Shown: positions 8,586 to 16,394 of the stretch, piece after piece
Numbering within the stretch: position 1 is the stretch's first letter
How the letters are laid out: each line of letters starts with the position of its first letter
Source: Allobosea thiooxidans
GTDB taxonomy: Bacteria; Pseudomonadota; Alphaproteobacteria; Rhizobiales; Beijerinckiaceae
Direction: 5' to 3'
Assembly: GCF_900168195.1 (NCBI RefSeq)
Contig: NZ_FUYX01000018.1
Coordinates: 29,957 to 93,956 of the forward strand
DNA: 64,000 nucleotides
Position numbers and translations under genes: made by a program
The notes under the pieces: generated by a model
The model's input: the letters and a program-made list of their open reading frames with translations, nothing else
Database searches by the model: none
What the model was told of the DNA's origin: nothing

Positions 8586-9446
8586 ATGAACGCCTCATCT
8601 GTCGATCCCACCTTTCGCCAGCGGGTCGCGAAGCATGCACGCCGGCTGCGGCATGAACCGGACCTGTTGATCGGACTGGTTCTCTCTAGCTTCGTGTTGC
8701 TCGTGGTCCTGTTTCCGGGCCTGTTCGCCGGTCATTCGCCCTTGGCGGTGAATGTCGACCGGGCCATGGAGGCACCGTCCGCGACGCACCTCTTCGGCAC
8801 CGACGACGTCGGCCGCGACGTCCTCGCGCGAGTCGTCTACGGCGCCCGCATCACGCTTTCGATATGCGCTTCCGCACTGGTCCTGGCGGCCGTGATCGGC
8901 GGTGCGCTCGGCCTGCTGTCCGGCTTCGTCGGCGGGCGGATCGACATGCTGTTCGGCCGGCTGATCGATGTGGTTCTCAGCTTCCCGCCGATCATCTTCG
9001 GCGTGATGGTCACCGGCATATTGGGGCCGAAGACCACGAATCTGATCTTCGCGCTCACCGTGGTCTATGTGCCGCTGTTCTTCCGGATCGCCCGCTCGGG
9101 CGCCATGGCCGAAGCCGGCATGATCTATGTCGAGGCAGCCCGCAGCATGGGGTTGTCGCAGGGGCGCATCCTCCTGCGGCACGTCGCCCGGAACGTACTG
9201 CCTGTGATCCTCGTCCAGTGCATGGTCCTGTTCCCGCTGGTGCTGCAGATTCAGTCGGCACTGGGCTTCCTCGGGCTCGGCGTGCAGCCGCCGACTCCGG
9301 ACTGGGGCGCCATCCTGCAGCAGGGCAAGGACTACATCCTGCTGGCGCCCTGGATGTCGGCCTTTCCCGGGCTGGCGATCCTGATCACGGCGCTCGCGCT
9401 GATGCTCGTCGGCCGCGGCCTGCAGCGGCGGATGGACCGGCGCTAG
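8586..9446 (+). CDS. ABC transporter permease, DppC/OppC type
   Basis: A 286-residue DppC-type permease. It has the N-terminal cytoplasmic segment and first helix (LVLLVVLFPGLF region), then the signature HLFGTDDVGRDVLARVVYGARIT, and five more helices with the coupling loop (EAARSMGLSQGRILLRHVARNV). It pairs with the preceding DppB-type permease. It is the last gene of the plus-strand run before the convergent GntR gene, and no ABC ATPase follows, so an ATPase must be supplied from elsewhere. Confidence 0.92.
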   Translation: MNASSVDPTFRQRVAKHARRLRHEPDLLIGLVLSSFVLLVVLFPGLFAGHSPLAVNVDRAMEAPSATHLFGTDDVGRDVLARVVYGARITLSICASALVLAAVIGGALGLLSGFVGGRIDMLFGRLIDVVLSFPPIIFGVMVTGILGPKTTNLIFALTVVYVPLFFRIARSGAMAEAGMIYVEAARSMGLSQGRILLRHVARNVLPVILVQCMVLFPLVLQIQSALGFLGLGVQPPTPDWGAILQQGKDYILLAPWMSAFPGLAILITALALMLVGRGLQRRMDRR

Positions 9447-9560
9447 GGCATCGGGCCGAAAAGCCGAGCGCGGTTGTCGCGAAGAGCCGATGCAAGATCA
9501 AGGACCTGAATCGCCGGACCGAACACGGTGCTCAGTCCGACAATCCAGGGCCGGTCCCGC

Positions 9561-10280
9561 TCAGCTTTCGCTGACCGACATCAGGGTCCGCAGCAGATAG
9601 CTGCTGATCAGCTCGCGCGCCTTGGCCGCGTCGCGCTTCTGCAGCGCCTCGACGATCCGGGCGTTGTCCCGCGCCGCCGCTTCGCGGACGGCGCTGATCG
9701 GCAGCGGATGCCCGCCCGGGCGGCCCCAGCCGGACCTGCGCCGCGATTCGATAATCCGCTCGAACACCGAAATCAGGAAGCCGTTATGGGAGGCACGGAC
9801 GATTGCGAGATGCAGCGCGTATTTGGCTTCCTTGAACTCGCTCCAGCTCCCGGCATTGCGCAGCGCCTCGAGATAGGCGGAGAGAGCGGCAAGATCCTGC
9901 TCGCTGGCCCGCTCGGCGACCAGCTCCGCCAGCATCGGCTCGAACATCAGCCGGGCCTCGAGCAGTTCGCCCAGGCTGAACTCGGGCTGCGACGCGCGCG
10001 CCTCCGCTTCCTTTGCCTTGTTGCGCGCCACGAAAGTGCCGCGTCCGACATGCCGGATGATCAGCCCTTCGTCAGCGAGCTGGTTCATGGTCTTGCGCAC
10101 CGTGTTGCGCGCCGCGCCGAAGCGCGTCGCCAGGGCGCGCTCCGTCGGCAGGCGCGTGCCGGTACGCAGCTGCCCCTCGACGATCGAGCTTCTCAGGCTC
10201 TGGTAGATGGCATCGCTATCGGAGTCCGATTTGAGCCGCGGGCTGGTCTGGTCCGGTTGTCTCGCCAGATTGTCGATCAT
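9561..10280 (-). CDS. GntR-family regulator with FCD domain (FadR subfamily)
   Basis: A 239-residue GntR regulator. The winged helix lies at about residues 22-88 (LRTGTRLPTERALATRFG ... TVRKTMNQLADEGLI, GRGTFV) and the all-helical FCD effector domain follows from about 100. FCD metal-site residues are partly kept (KYALHLAIVRASHN), but the usual final His of the EHRAI segment is replaced (RDNARIVEAL), so metal binding may be altered. It diverges from the ThDP-enzyme gene, and the gap contains a perfect 16-base palindrome, its likely operator. It is probably a repressor of the flanking catabolic genes, released by a carboxylate intermediate. Confidence 0.9.
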   Translation of the reverse strand: MIDNLARQPDQTSPRLKSDSDSDAIYQSLRSSIVEGQLRTGTRLPTERALATRFGAARNTVRKTMNQLADEGLIIRHVGRGTFVARNKAKEAEARASQPEFSLGELLEARLMFEPMLAELVAERASEQDLAALSAYLEALRNAGSWSEFKEAKYALHLAIVRASHNGFLISVFERIIESRRRSGWGRPGGHPLPISAVREAAARDNARIVEALQKRDAAKARELISSYLLRTLMSVSES

Positions 10281-10292
10281 GTTTGGTCTGAT

Positions 10293-10305
10293 TTGGTTCC
10301 GCCAA
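10293..10305. promoter_or_regulatory. Second candidate GntR site (TTGG-N5-CCAA)
   Basis: TTGGTTCCGCCAA lies 13 bases upstream of the GntR start codon and resembles the outer parts of the palindrome at 10403. It could mediate autoregulation. Support is only the similarity in pattern. Confidence 0.35.
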
Positions 10306-10402
10306 TGAGATTATCGATACATCATTCGAACTCGATGTTCAAAAGCCCCGCACGGGAGGCGGCGCACAGGGTTCGGAGGATCATTGGTTGCGTTTGGGTA
10401 AG

Positions 10403-10418
10403 ATTGGTTTAAACCAAT
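10403..10418. promoter_or_regulatory. Candidate GntR operator (perfect 16-base palindrome)
   Basis: ATTGGTTTAAACCAAT is a perfect palindrome about 30 bases before the ThDP-enzyme start and in the shared intergenic region with the GntR gene. Another ATTGGTT copy occurs at 10383-10389. GntR proteins of the FadR type bind short palindromes of this kind, so this is the best operator candidate for the regulator encoded at 9561-10280. Confidence 0.6.
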
Positions 10419-10447
10419 GCAGCCGATGTGAACGCGAGGATTCTGCC

Positions 10448-12148
10448 ATGGGTCAGCAAGAGGGACGGACAGGAGCGCAGATCCTGGTCGACTGTCTGAG
10501 ATTGCAGGCCGTCGACCGGGTCTTCTGCGTCCCCGGTGAGAGCTACATCTCGGTTCTCGACGCCCTCCACGATGTCCGCGACGAGATCGACCTCGTCGTG
10601 TGCCGACAGGAGGGCGGCGCGGCCAATATGGCGGAGGCGCATGGCAAGCTGACGGGGCGTCCGGGCATCTGCTTCGTCACGCGCGGGCCCGGCGCGACCA
10701 ACGCCTCGATCGGCGTCCACACCGCCTTCCAGGATTCGACGCCGATGATCCTGTTCATCGGCCAGGTCGGCCGGGACTTCTCGGACCGGGAAGGCTTCCA
10801 AGAGGTCGACTTCCGGGCCATGTTCGCACCCTTGGCCAAATGGGCCGCGCAAATCGAGGATGCGTCCCGCATTCCCGAATACCTTCATCGCGCCTTTCAG
10901 ACGGCGATGGCCGGGAGGCCCGGCCCGGTGGTTCTGGCCCTTCCGGAGGATATGCTCGCCGAGGTCGTCGAGGCCGATCTCGATCTCGGCCGCCGCGCCG
11001 AGGCCGTCGCATCCGCGGCCCGTCCGGACCAGATCGAGCAGGTGATGTCGCTGCTCGCCAAGGCGCGGAAGCCGATGGTGATCGCCGGCGGCGGCGGCTG
11101 GACCGAGCAGGCGGGCCGGGATCTGGTCAGCTTCGCCAGCCGCAACCAGCTGCCGGTGGCGGTATCGCTGCGCTGCCAGGACTATCTCCCGAACCGGGAG
11201 CCGTGTTTCGTCGGCCATTTCGGCATCGGCGCCGAGCCGAGCCTTGCCAGGCGCCTTGCCGAAGCAGACCTGCTTCTCGTCCTCGGGCCGCGTCTCGGCG
11301 AGATGACGACGGCGGGATACACGCTGCTGGTGCCGCCGCGACCGCGGGGCAAGGTCCTCGTCCACGCCCATTCCGACGCGAACGAGCTCGGCCGCGTCTA
11401 TCAGGCCGATCTGCCGATCCATGCGGCCGCGGGCAGCGTCGCGGCGGCGCTCGCGGCCTGCGAACCGACGCCAGAGCCGGCCTGGGCCGCCTGGACCGCG
11501 GCCTGCCGGGCAGACTACGAGGCCAGCCTCGCACCATCGCCGCAACCAGGTGCCGTGAATCTGGGCGAGGTCGTCGAACAGCTCAGGGCCGCCCTGCCGG
11601 ACGAGACGATCATGTGTTCGGGCGCCGGGAACTACACCGGCTGGCTTCATCGCCACTGGCCGTTCAACAGCTATCGGACGCAGCTGGCGCCGACCTCCGG
11701 CGCGATGGGCTACGGCGTGCCGGCGGCCATCGCGGCGAAGCTCACCTGCCCGGAACGCGAGGTGGTGTCGGTGGCCGGCGACGGCTGCTTCATGATGAAC
11801 GGGCAGGAACTGGCGACAGCCGTGCAATACGGCCTGAAGATCCTCTTCATCGTGGTCAACAACGGCATGTACGGCACGATCCGCATGCACCAGGAGCGTC
11901 ACTACCCGACCCGGGTCAGCGGCACGGCGCTGGTCAATCCGGACTTCGTGACATTGGCGCGCGCCTATGGCCTGCACGCCGAGCGCGTGGAGCAGACCGC
12001 GGATTTCGAGGCGGCGCTGGAGCGCGCGCGCAAGGCTGCGGGAAGTGCGCTGATCGAGCTGGTCACCGACCCTGAGGCATTGTCCGTACGCAGCACGCTG
12101 TCGAAGCTGCGCAGCGCGTCCTTGGAACGCCTGGCGCCCGTCGCGTGA
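10448..12148 (+). CDS. Thiamine diphosphate-dependent enzyme, acetolactate synthase-like
   Basis: A 566-residue ThDP enzyme with the three-domain layout of acetohydroxyacid synthase, benzoylformate decarboxylase and relatives. Catalytic Glu55 lies in VVCRQEGGAANMAEA, and the C-terminal cofactor motif GDGCFMMNGQELATAVQY ... NN lies around residues 444-474. It has no regulatory small-subunit partner nearby, which argues for a catabolic role (2-keto acid decarboxylation, carboligation or hydrolysis) rather than branched-chain amino acid synthesis. The ATG at 10448 has GCGAGGA upstream. It heads an operon with a hydrolase and a cupin, probably controlled by the adjacent GntR protein. Confidence 0.88.
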   Translation: MGQQEGRTGAQILVDCLRLQAVDRVFCVPGESYISVLDALHDVRDEIDLVVCRQEGGAANMAEAHGKLTGRPGICFVTRGPGATNASIGVHTAFQDSTPMILFIGQVGRDFSDREGFQEVDFRAMFAPLAKWAAQIEDASRIPEYLHRAFQTAMAGRPGPVVLALPEDMLAEVVEADLDLGRRAEAVASAARPDQIEQVMSLLAKARKPMVIAGGGGWTEQAGRDLVSFASRNQLPVAVSLRCQDYLPNREPCFVGHFGIGAEPSLARRLAEADLLLVLGPRLGEMTTAGYTLLVPPRPRGKVLVHAHSDANELGRVYQADLPIHAAAGSVAAALAACEPTPEPAWAAWTAACRADYEASLAPSPQPGAVNLGEVVEQLRAALPDETIMCSGAGNYTGWLHRHWPFNSYRTQLAPTSGAMGYGVPAAIAAKLTCPEREVVSVAGDGCFMMNGQELATAVQYGLKILFIVVNNGMYGTIRMHQERHYPTRVSGTALVNPDFVTLARAYGLHAERVEQTADFEAALERARKAAGSALIELVTDPEALSVRSTLSKLRSASLERLAPVA

Positions 12149-12180
12149 GTCAGTCGGCCCGATCCGGTTTTGAGGGAAAC

Positions 12181-13056
12181 ATGTCGAACGATCCGATTTG
12201 GGCTGGGCTCAGCCCCGAGGAACACGAGTTCCAGTACAATCCGCAGGCCGCGTTTCCGAACTTCAAGGATGCGCAGGCCGCGCGCGCGCCGGTCAACGCG
12301 GCGGCGCTGTCGAAGCTGCAGCGCCATGCCGATCTGGCCTATGGCGATCATCCCCTTCGAAAACTCGACATCTATCCCGCGGCGGGGGACGGCAAGGCCT
12401 CTGTCCATGTCTTCTTCCACGGCGGTTATTGGCGCGCACAGGACAAGCAGAACTTTGCCTGCGTCGCCGCACCGCTCGTCGCGGCAGGGGTCACGACCGT
12501 CGTCGTCAATTACGAGCTCTGCCCAGGATCGACCCTCGATGGGGTCGCCGAGTCCGCGCTCGCGGCGCTGGGCTGGGTGAGCCGCGAGATCGCGCGGTTC
12601 GGCGGCGATCCGGGCCGCATCAGCCTGTCCGGCCATTCCGCCGGCGCCCACCTCGTCGCCGAATGCCTTGCGCATGACTGGTCGGCAGAGGGCGTCGATC
12701 CGGGCTCGATCGTCGGCGCGGTGCTCATCAGCGGCATCTACGACCCCCGCCCCGTCATTGGCACCAGCGTCAACGCCGAGGTTCGCCTGACCGAGGACGT
12801 GGCGCGGCGCCGCGATGTCGAACGCCGCCCGGTGCGGGTCGGTTGCCCTGCGAGCCTGTTCGCCGGGGGCCTCGAGCCCTGGCACTGGGTCGACCAGACC
12901 TATCGCTACGCGCATCACCTGCACCGCAGCGGCGTGAACCCGGAGGTTCATGTCCTGCCGCGCTGGGGACATTTCGACATTCTGAACGACCTCGTCGAAG
13001 GCGAGGGACCGATCTCGAATGCGATCCTTCGCCAGGCCCTGCGCAGGCGGGACTGA
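12181..13056 (+). CDS. Alpha/beta hydrolase, kynurenine formamidase/esterase-like
   Basis: A 291-residue alpha/beta hydrolase. The oxyanion motif is HGGYW at residues 80-84 and the nucleophile is Ser153 in GHSAGAH; the general base His is probably in RWGHFD near the C-terminus. The HGG-x-W plus GHSAGAH combination is typical of arylformamidase-like and HSL-type carboxylesterases. The start at 12181 has a good GAGGGAAAC site; a GTG at 12145 overlapping the previous stop would add 12 residues. It may hydrolyse an ester, amide or lactone intermediate of the pathway. The substrate is unknown. Confidence 0.85.
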   Translation: MSNDPIWAGLSPEEHEFQYNPQAAFPNFKDAQAARAPVNAAALSKLQRHADLAYGDHPLRKLDIYPAAGDGKASVHVFFHGGYWRAQDKQNFACVAAPLVAAGVTTVVVNYELCPGSTLDGVAESALAALGWVSREIARFGGDPGRISLSGHSAGAHLVAECLAHDWSAEGVDPGSIVGAVLISGIYDPRPVIGTSVNAEVRLTEDVARRRDVERRPVRVGCPASLFAGGLEPWHWVDQTYRYAHHLHRSGVNPEVHVLPRWGHFDILNDLVEGEGPISNAILRQALRRRD

Positions 13057-13090
13057 GGCACTTGGCGAGGCACGGGAGGAACTGCAGACC

Positions 13091-13711
13091 ATGAGCCGTC
13101 TCTTCAGAATGACCGCCTATGAGCTTTGCTCCGACGCCGTCATCCGGATGCAACCCGACACCGTGTCGGCCATCTTCGCCCGGCAGGGCGAGGCCGTCGT
13201 CGCGGATGAACGCGTCGCAGAGGATGGCGCGGCCTTTGCCCTCGCCGGGGACGCGCTTTCGAGCTCCGGCTGTGCCTGGCTTTTCGAGATCGGCCCCGCG
13301 GAAGCGAGGTTGCGCCGCGAGGAGGGCCTGCAGCCGATCCTGTCCCGCATCGCCACCGCGCCCGAGGGCGAGCTCATTCTGCGCATCGACAGGGTCGGCT
13401 CGGCAGCAGGTGCCCAGACACCGGCACACCGGCATCGCGGCCCGGGAATCCGCCGGCTCGTGAGCGGGCTGCTTCACGCCGAGGTCGGTGGGCATTTCGA
13501 CCGGATCGAACCAGGCCAGGCCTGGTTCGAAAGCGGCCGCGAGGACGTCGTCGGCACCAATGTCAGCGGTGGCGACAATTCCTTCGTGCGGGTGATGTTG
13601 CTGCCGTCGGAGCTGGCCGGCGGGGCGAGCTCGTTCGTGGCGGCTTCGCCCGTCGATGCGGCAAAGCCGCGGGCCGCGCGAATCCAGATCCTGGGAGAGC
13701 GGAAAATCTGA
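13091..13711 (+). CDS. Cupin-domain protein of unknown function
   Basis: A 206-residue protein with one recognisable cupin barrel in its second half. The motif GAQTPAHRHRGPGIRRLVSG supplies His113 and His115 as likely metal ligands, and the later strand GTNVSGGDNSF resembles cupin motif 2. The N-terminal 80 residues are not recognised. Cupins of this size serve as small dioxygenases, isomerases, lyases or sugar-acid binding proteins. It follows the hydrolase by 34 bases with GGGAGGA ahead of the start and probably belongs to the same operon. No specific function can be given. Confidence 0.7.
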   Translation: MSRLFRMTAYELCSDAVIRMQPDTVSAIFARQGEAVVADERVAEDGAAFALAGDALSSSGCAWLFEIGPAEARLRREEGLQPILSRIATAPEGELILRIDRVGSAAGAQTPAHRHRGPGIRRLVSGLLHAEVGGHFDRIEPGQAWFESGREDVVGTNVSGGDNSFVRVMLLPSELAGGASSFVAASPVDAAKPRAARIQILGERKI

Positions 13712-13970
13712 CGGCGGGAACACGGCTGCGGAGACCGATCCAGAATAGAGATGGCGGGACCATCGCCGGGCATGCGCCATCTCCAATCCCGTTGCCGCTC
13801 CACTCCGCGCGCCGACGCCGAGACCGATCGGGATCCAACGGCAGCACATTCTGTGCTGCTGTGGCGATAGTCGATCGGAGTCGATGATTTTGAGCTTTCT
13901 CACTGAAAGGCCGGAGCCAGGAGACTGCATTAACTGGCATCGTCTCCTGCCAATCCCAGCCCCGCAATAA

Positions 13971-14221
13971 TCAGCCGGGCAAGCATGCCGACTCGCTGGC
14001 GAAGCACTTGGCCAGGCAAAAGCTCAATGCCGGGCAGTTGGTCGCGCAATCCTCCCCTTGCCCTGATCAGTCGGGCGGCACGGCATGGCGCCGTCCATCG
14101 CCATTTCCACGGCGTTCGCGCGGCTGAGTCCGGCCGCAGCCGGACCGACGAAGGCAGCCAGGATCGCGGCCGTGACGAACAGGGCCAGCACCAGACAATG
14201 CGCAACGAGCCGAAGCTTCAT
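13971..14221 (-). pseudogene. Frameshifted small secreted Cys-rich protein
   Basis: The minus-strand frame from ATG 14221 encodes a clean signal peptide (MKLRLVAHCLVLALFVTAA ... GPAAAG) and then AVEMAMDGAMPCRPTDQGKG. Near 14050-14058 the frame is lost in a G-rich run, and another frame continues with DCATNCPALSFCLAKCFA to a stop at 13971. The regularly spaced Cys pairs across the break look like one original small periplasmic protein, similar in style to short Cys-rich proteins common in Hyphomicrobiales. Read strictly, the gene would give a 65-residue product without the Cys cluster. A sequencing error is the alternative. Confidence 0.55.
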
Positions 14222-14440
14222 GAGCCTGCATCGCCATGGCTCCGAAATCCACGAAAGGCCCTGCGCTTCAAGACGCCGTCAACGCCCGAGGAGAAGCCAC
14301 TGGCGGAGTCGAAGTCGCTGCGGCTGTAGCCGGCGACGACACCGAAGCCACCGGCCGAGCGCTGGCGCCTGGCGGCGTTGCCGTCGCCAGCGGTTGCCCC
14401 AGGCGCCATAGCCCCGGCCCCAGACCGCGAAGCGATCCGT
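14218..14440 (-). pseudogene. Remnant of an autotransporter beta-domain
   Basis: On the minus strand one frame reads DRFAVWGRGYGAWG (14437-14396). A frameshift near 14395 then leads to GDGNAARRQRSAGGF in a second frame, which continues directly with GVVAGYSRSDFD. These pieces match, in order, the conserved opening of autotransporter (type V secretion) beta-barrels. The normal 10-15 residues between GGF and GVVAGYS are missing, and the barrel breaks off after about 60 residues at a stop at 14218. No passenger domain is present upstream. Identification is from remembered family pattern, not a search. Confidence 0.55.
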
Positions 14441-14559
14441 CCGCGGCAGCGGGCATCGCCCGCTCAGAGCGCGTGCCGCGTCGATGCCAGCAGGCCCGAG
14501 AATGCGTCGCCGCCATGAGCAGCTGATTTTTCGGCGAACCGCAAATGCCCACTTGATTT

Positions 14560-14584
14560 CGTATATGAAATTAATTTTTATACG
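14560..14584. promoter_or_regulatory. Candidate IclR operator upstream of the TRAP operon
   Basis: A 25-base imperfect inverted repeat with outer arms CGTATA (14560-14565) and TATACG (14579-14584) around an AT-rich centre. It lies 43 bases before the likely dctQ start. The IclR regulator encoded in the same operon (17437-18243) is the obvious candidate to bind it. This is inferred from symmetry and position. Confidence 0.4.
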
Positions 14585-14627
14585 TGGGAGAGGCGCGCGA
14601 TCAGAACGGCGCCCACGGAGGCGCCCT

Positions 14628-15098
14628 TTGCATATTCTCGCCACCGCCTATCGGGCGCTGCTCATCGCGCTCGTGGCGCTGATCGTCGCGATCGTCGCGA
14701 TCGCCGTCGTCTTCCGCTATGTGCTCAACACGCCGCTGATCTTCAGCTTCGACCTCGCCACCATCCTGTTCGTCTGGCTCGTCTTCCTCGGACTCGCGCC
14801 GGCGGCGCATGAGGGCTCGCACATGGCGGTCGACCTGTTCACCGCCCTGCTGCCGGAGGGGATCGCCAAGGTGCTGGCGCTGGTCGTCCGCCTGCTGATG
14901 ATCGCGATCGCGCTGTTCCTGATCCGTCATTCCTGGGACCTCGCCATGCGCACCCGCATGGAGATCGCCTCGATGCGCATCTCGATGATCTGGGTCTACA
15001 TGGCGATGCCGGTCGGCTTTGCCGTCTTCGCCGCATACGAGGCCTGGGCCCTCGCCATGAGCGCGGTCGGCCGCCCCATCGGGAGGCATGCGCAATGA
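14628..15098 (+). CDS. dctQ: TRAP transporter small permease (DctQ family)
   Basis: A 156-residue, four-helix membrane protein of the DctQ type, the small integral subunit of TRAP carboxylate transporters. Typical features are the first helix followed by VVFRYVLNTPLIFSFDLATI, the LFVWLVFLG segment, and AAHEGSHMAVDLF. I chose the TTG at 14628 as start because GGAGG lies seven bases upstream and it places the first helix right after the N-terminus. An ATG at 14565 would add an implausible Arg-rich leader. It overlaps dctM by ATGA. Confidence 0.88.
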   Translation: MHILATAYRALLIALVALIVAIVAIAVVFRYVLNTPLIFSFDLATILFVWLVFLGLAPAAHEGSHMAVDLFTALLPEGIAKVLALVVRLLMIAIALFLIRHSWDLAMRTRMEIASMRISMIWVYMAMPVGFAVFAAYEAWALAMSAVGRPIGRHAQ

Positions 15099-16366
15099 GC
15101 CCGAGCGCGCTTCTCAGCGTCTTCCTGTCGCTGACGGTCATCGGCCTGCCGATCGCCTTCGTGCTGCTCGGCACCGGCATCGCGATGACGCTGGCCGATC
15201 CCGACATCCTCGAGGTCGCCTATATCCAGAACATCATCGTGGGCACGCAGTCCTTCCCGCTGATCGCGATCCCGCTCTTCATCCTCGCCGGCGAGCTGAT
15301 GAACATCTCCGGCATCACCCGCCGGCTGATGGATTTCGCGCAGGCGCTGACGGCGAACATGATCGGCGGCCTCGCCCAGGTGAACATCGTCCTGTCGACC
15401 CTGAAGGCGGGCATGATGGGCTCGGCCAATGCCGACGCCGCCATGGACGCCAAGACCCTCGTGCCCGAGATGGTCAATCGCGGCTACAGCCCGGCCTATG
15501 CCTCGGTGGTGACGGCAGCCTCGGCGCTGATCGCGCCGATGATCCCGCCCGGCATCGGCCTGATCCTCTACGGCTTCGTCACCGACACCTCGATCGGCCA
15601 GCTCTTCATGGCCGGCATCCTGCCCGGCCTGATCATGACGGTCGCGATGATGGCGATGTCGCATTGGGTCGCCAGGCGCCGTGGCTACGGCCGCGACAGC
15701 GAGCCGATCGCGCGCGGGCAGATGTGGCGCACCTTCGTCGGCTCGGTGCCGGCGCTGCTGATGCCAGTCATCATCGTGCTCGGCATCCGCGGCGGCGTCT
15801 TCACCGCCTCTGAGGCCGGTGCCGTCGCGGTGGTCTATTCCCTGGTCTTCTGCATCGTCTATCGCGAATGCGGCTGGAAGGACCTGGCCAACGCGCTTGC
15901 ATCGACCGCCTCGACGACCAGCGTCATCATGATCGTGCTCGCGGCTTCGACGGCGCTGAGCTGGACCCTGTCCTTCGAGCAGCTGCCGCAGAAGGTCGCC
16001 GAGATGCTGGTCGACAGCTCCTCGAACCAGCTCTCGCTCTTCCTGATCGTCGCGGTGCTGCTGCTGATTGCCGGCATGTTCGTCGAAGGCACGGCGCTGA
16101 TCCTGATCCTCGCGCCGATGTTCGCGCCGGCGGCGGCCAAGCTGAACATCGACCCCGTCCATTTCGGCATCTTCTTCGTCTACATGATCCATCTCGGCGG
16201 CATCACGCCGCCGGTCGGGACGATCATGTTCACGACCTGCGCGATCACGCGCGTGCCGCTCCAGGACTTCATCAAGGAATCGCTGCCCTGGCTCGCGATG
16301 CTGCTCGGCATCGCGGCGCTGATCGCGGCCGTCCCCGGCACCGCGACCTGGCTCGGCTATCTCTGA
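15095..16366 (+). CDS. dctM: TRAP transporter large permease (DctM family)
   Basis: A 423-residue, roughly 12-helix membrane protein of the DctM family. It is the transport subunit that couples sodium entry to uptake of a small organic acid handed over by the periplasmic DctP protein. Family motifs include the early GLPIAFVLLGTGIAM, PLFILAGELMN, GSANADAAMDAKTLVPEM and IPPGIGLILYG, and the mirrored second-half segment LGGITPPVGTIMF. It is translationally coupled to dctQ through the ATGA at 15095-15098. Confidence 0.95.
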   Translation: MSPSALLSVFLSLTVIGLPIAFVLLGTGIAMTLADPDILEVAYIQNIIVGTQSFPLIAIPLFILAGELMNISGITRRLMDFAQALTANMIGGLAQVNIVLSTLKAGMMGSANADAAMDAKTLVPEMVNRGYSPAYASVVTAASALIAPMIPPGIGLILYGFVTDTSIGQLFMAGILPGLIMTVAMMAMSHWVARRRGYGRDSEPIARGQMWRTFVGSVPALLMPVIIVLGIRGGVFTASEAGAVAVVYSLVFCIVYRECGWKDLANALASTASTTSVIMIVLAASTALSWTLSFEQLPQKVAEMLVDSSSNQLSLFLIVAVLLLIAGMFVEGTALILILAPMFAPAAAKLNIDPVHFGIFFVYMIHLGGITPPVGTIMFTTCAITRVPLQDFIKESLPWLAMLLGIAALIAAVPGTATWLGYL

Positions 16367-16394
16367 CCACAAAACACAAAGGGAGGAACGACCG

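Larger units (their letters stand above)
13712..14627. other. Gene-poor gap with two decayed genes and the TRAP operon promoter
   Basis: From 13712 to 13970 nothing was recognised. From 13971 to about 14440 lie two minus-strand remnants, described separately. From about 14550 the sequence becomes AT-rich, a sharp contrast with the rest of the window, and probably contains the promoter and operator of the TRAP operon. Confidence 0.6.

Noticed and set aside
10448..12148. ThDP enzyme considered as the biosynthetic acetolactate synthase IlvB
   Set aside because: There is no ilvN or other branched-chain gene nearby, and a GntR-controlled catabolic context argues for a different substrate.
13985..14329. 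Plus-strand open frame across the decay zone
   Set aside because: It is the complement of the Cys-rich and autotransporter remnants, which match recognisable protein patterns on the minus strand.
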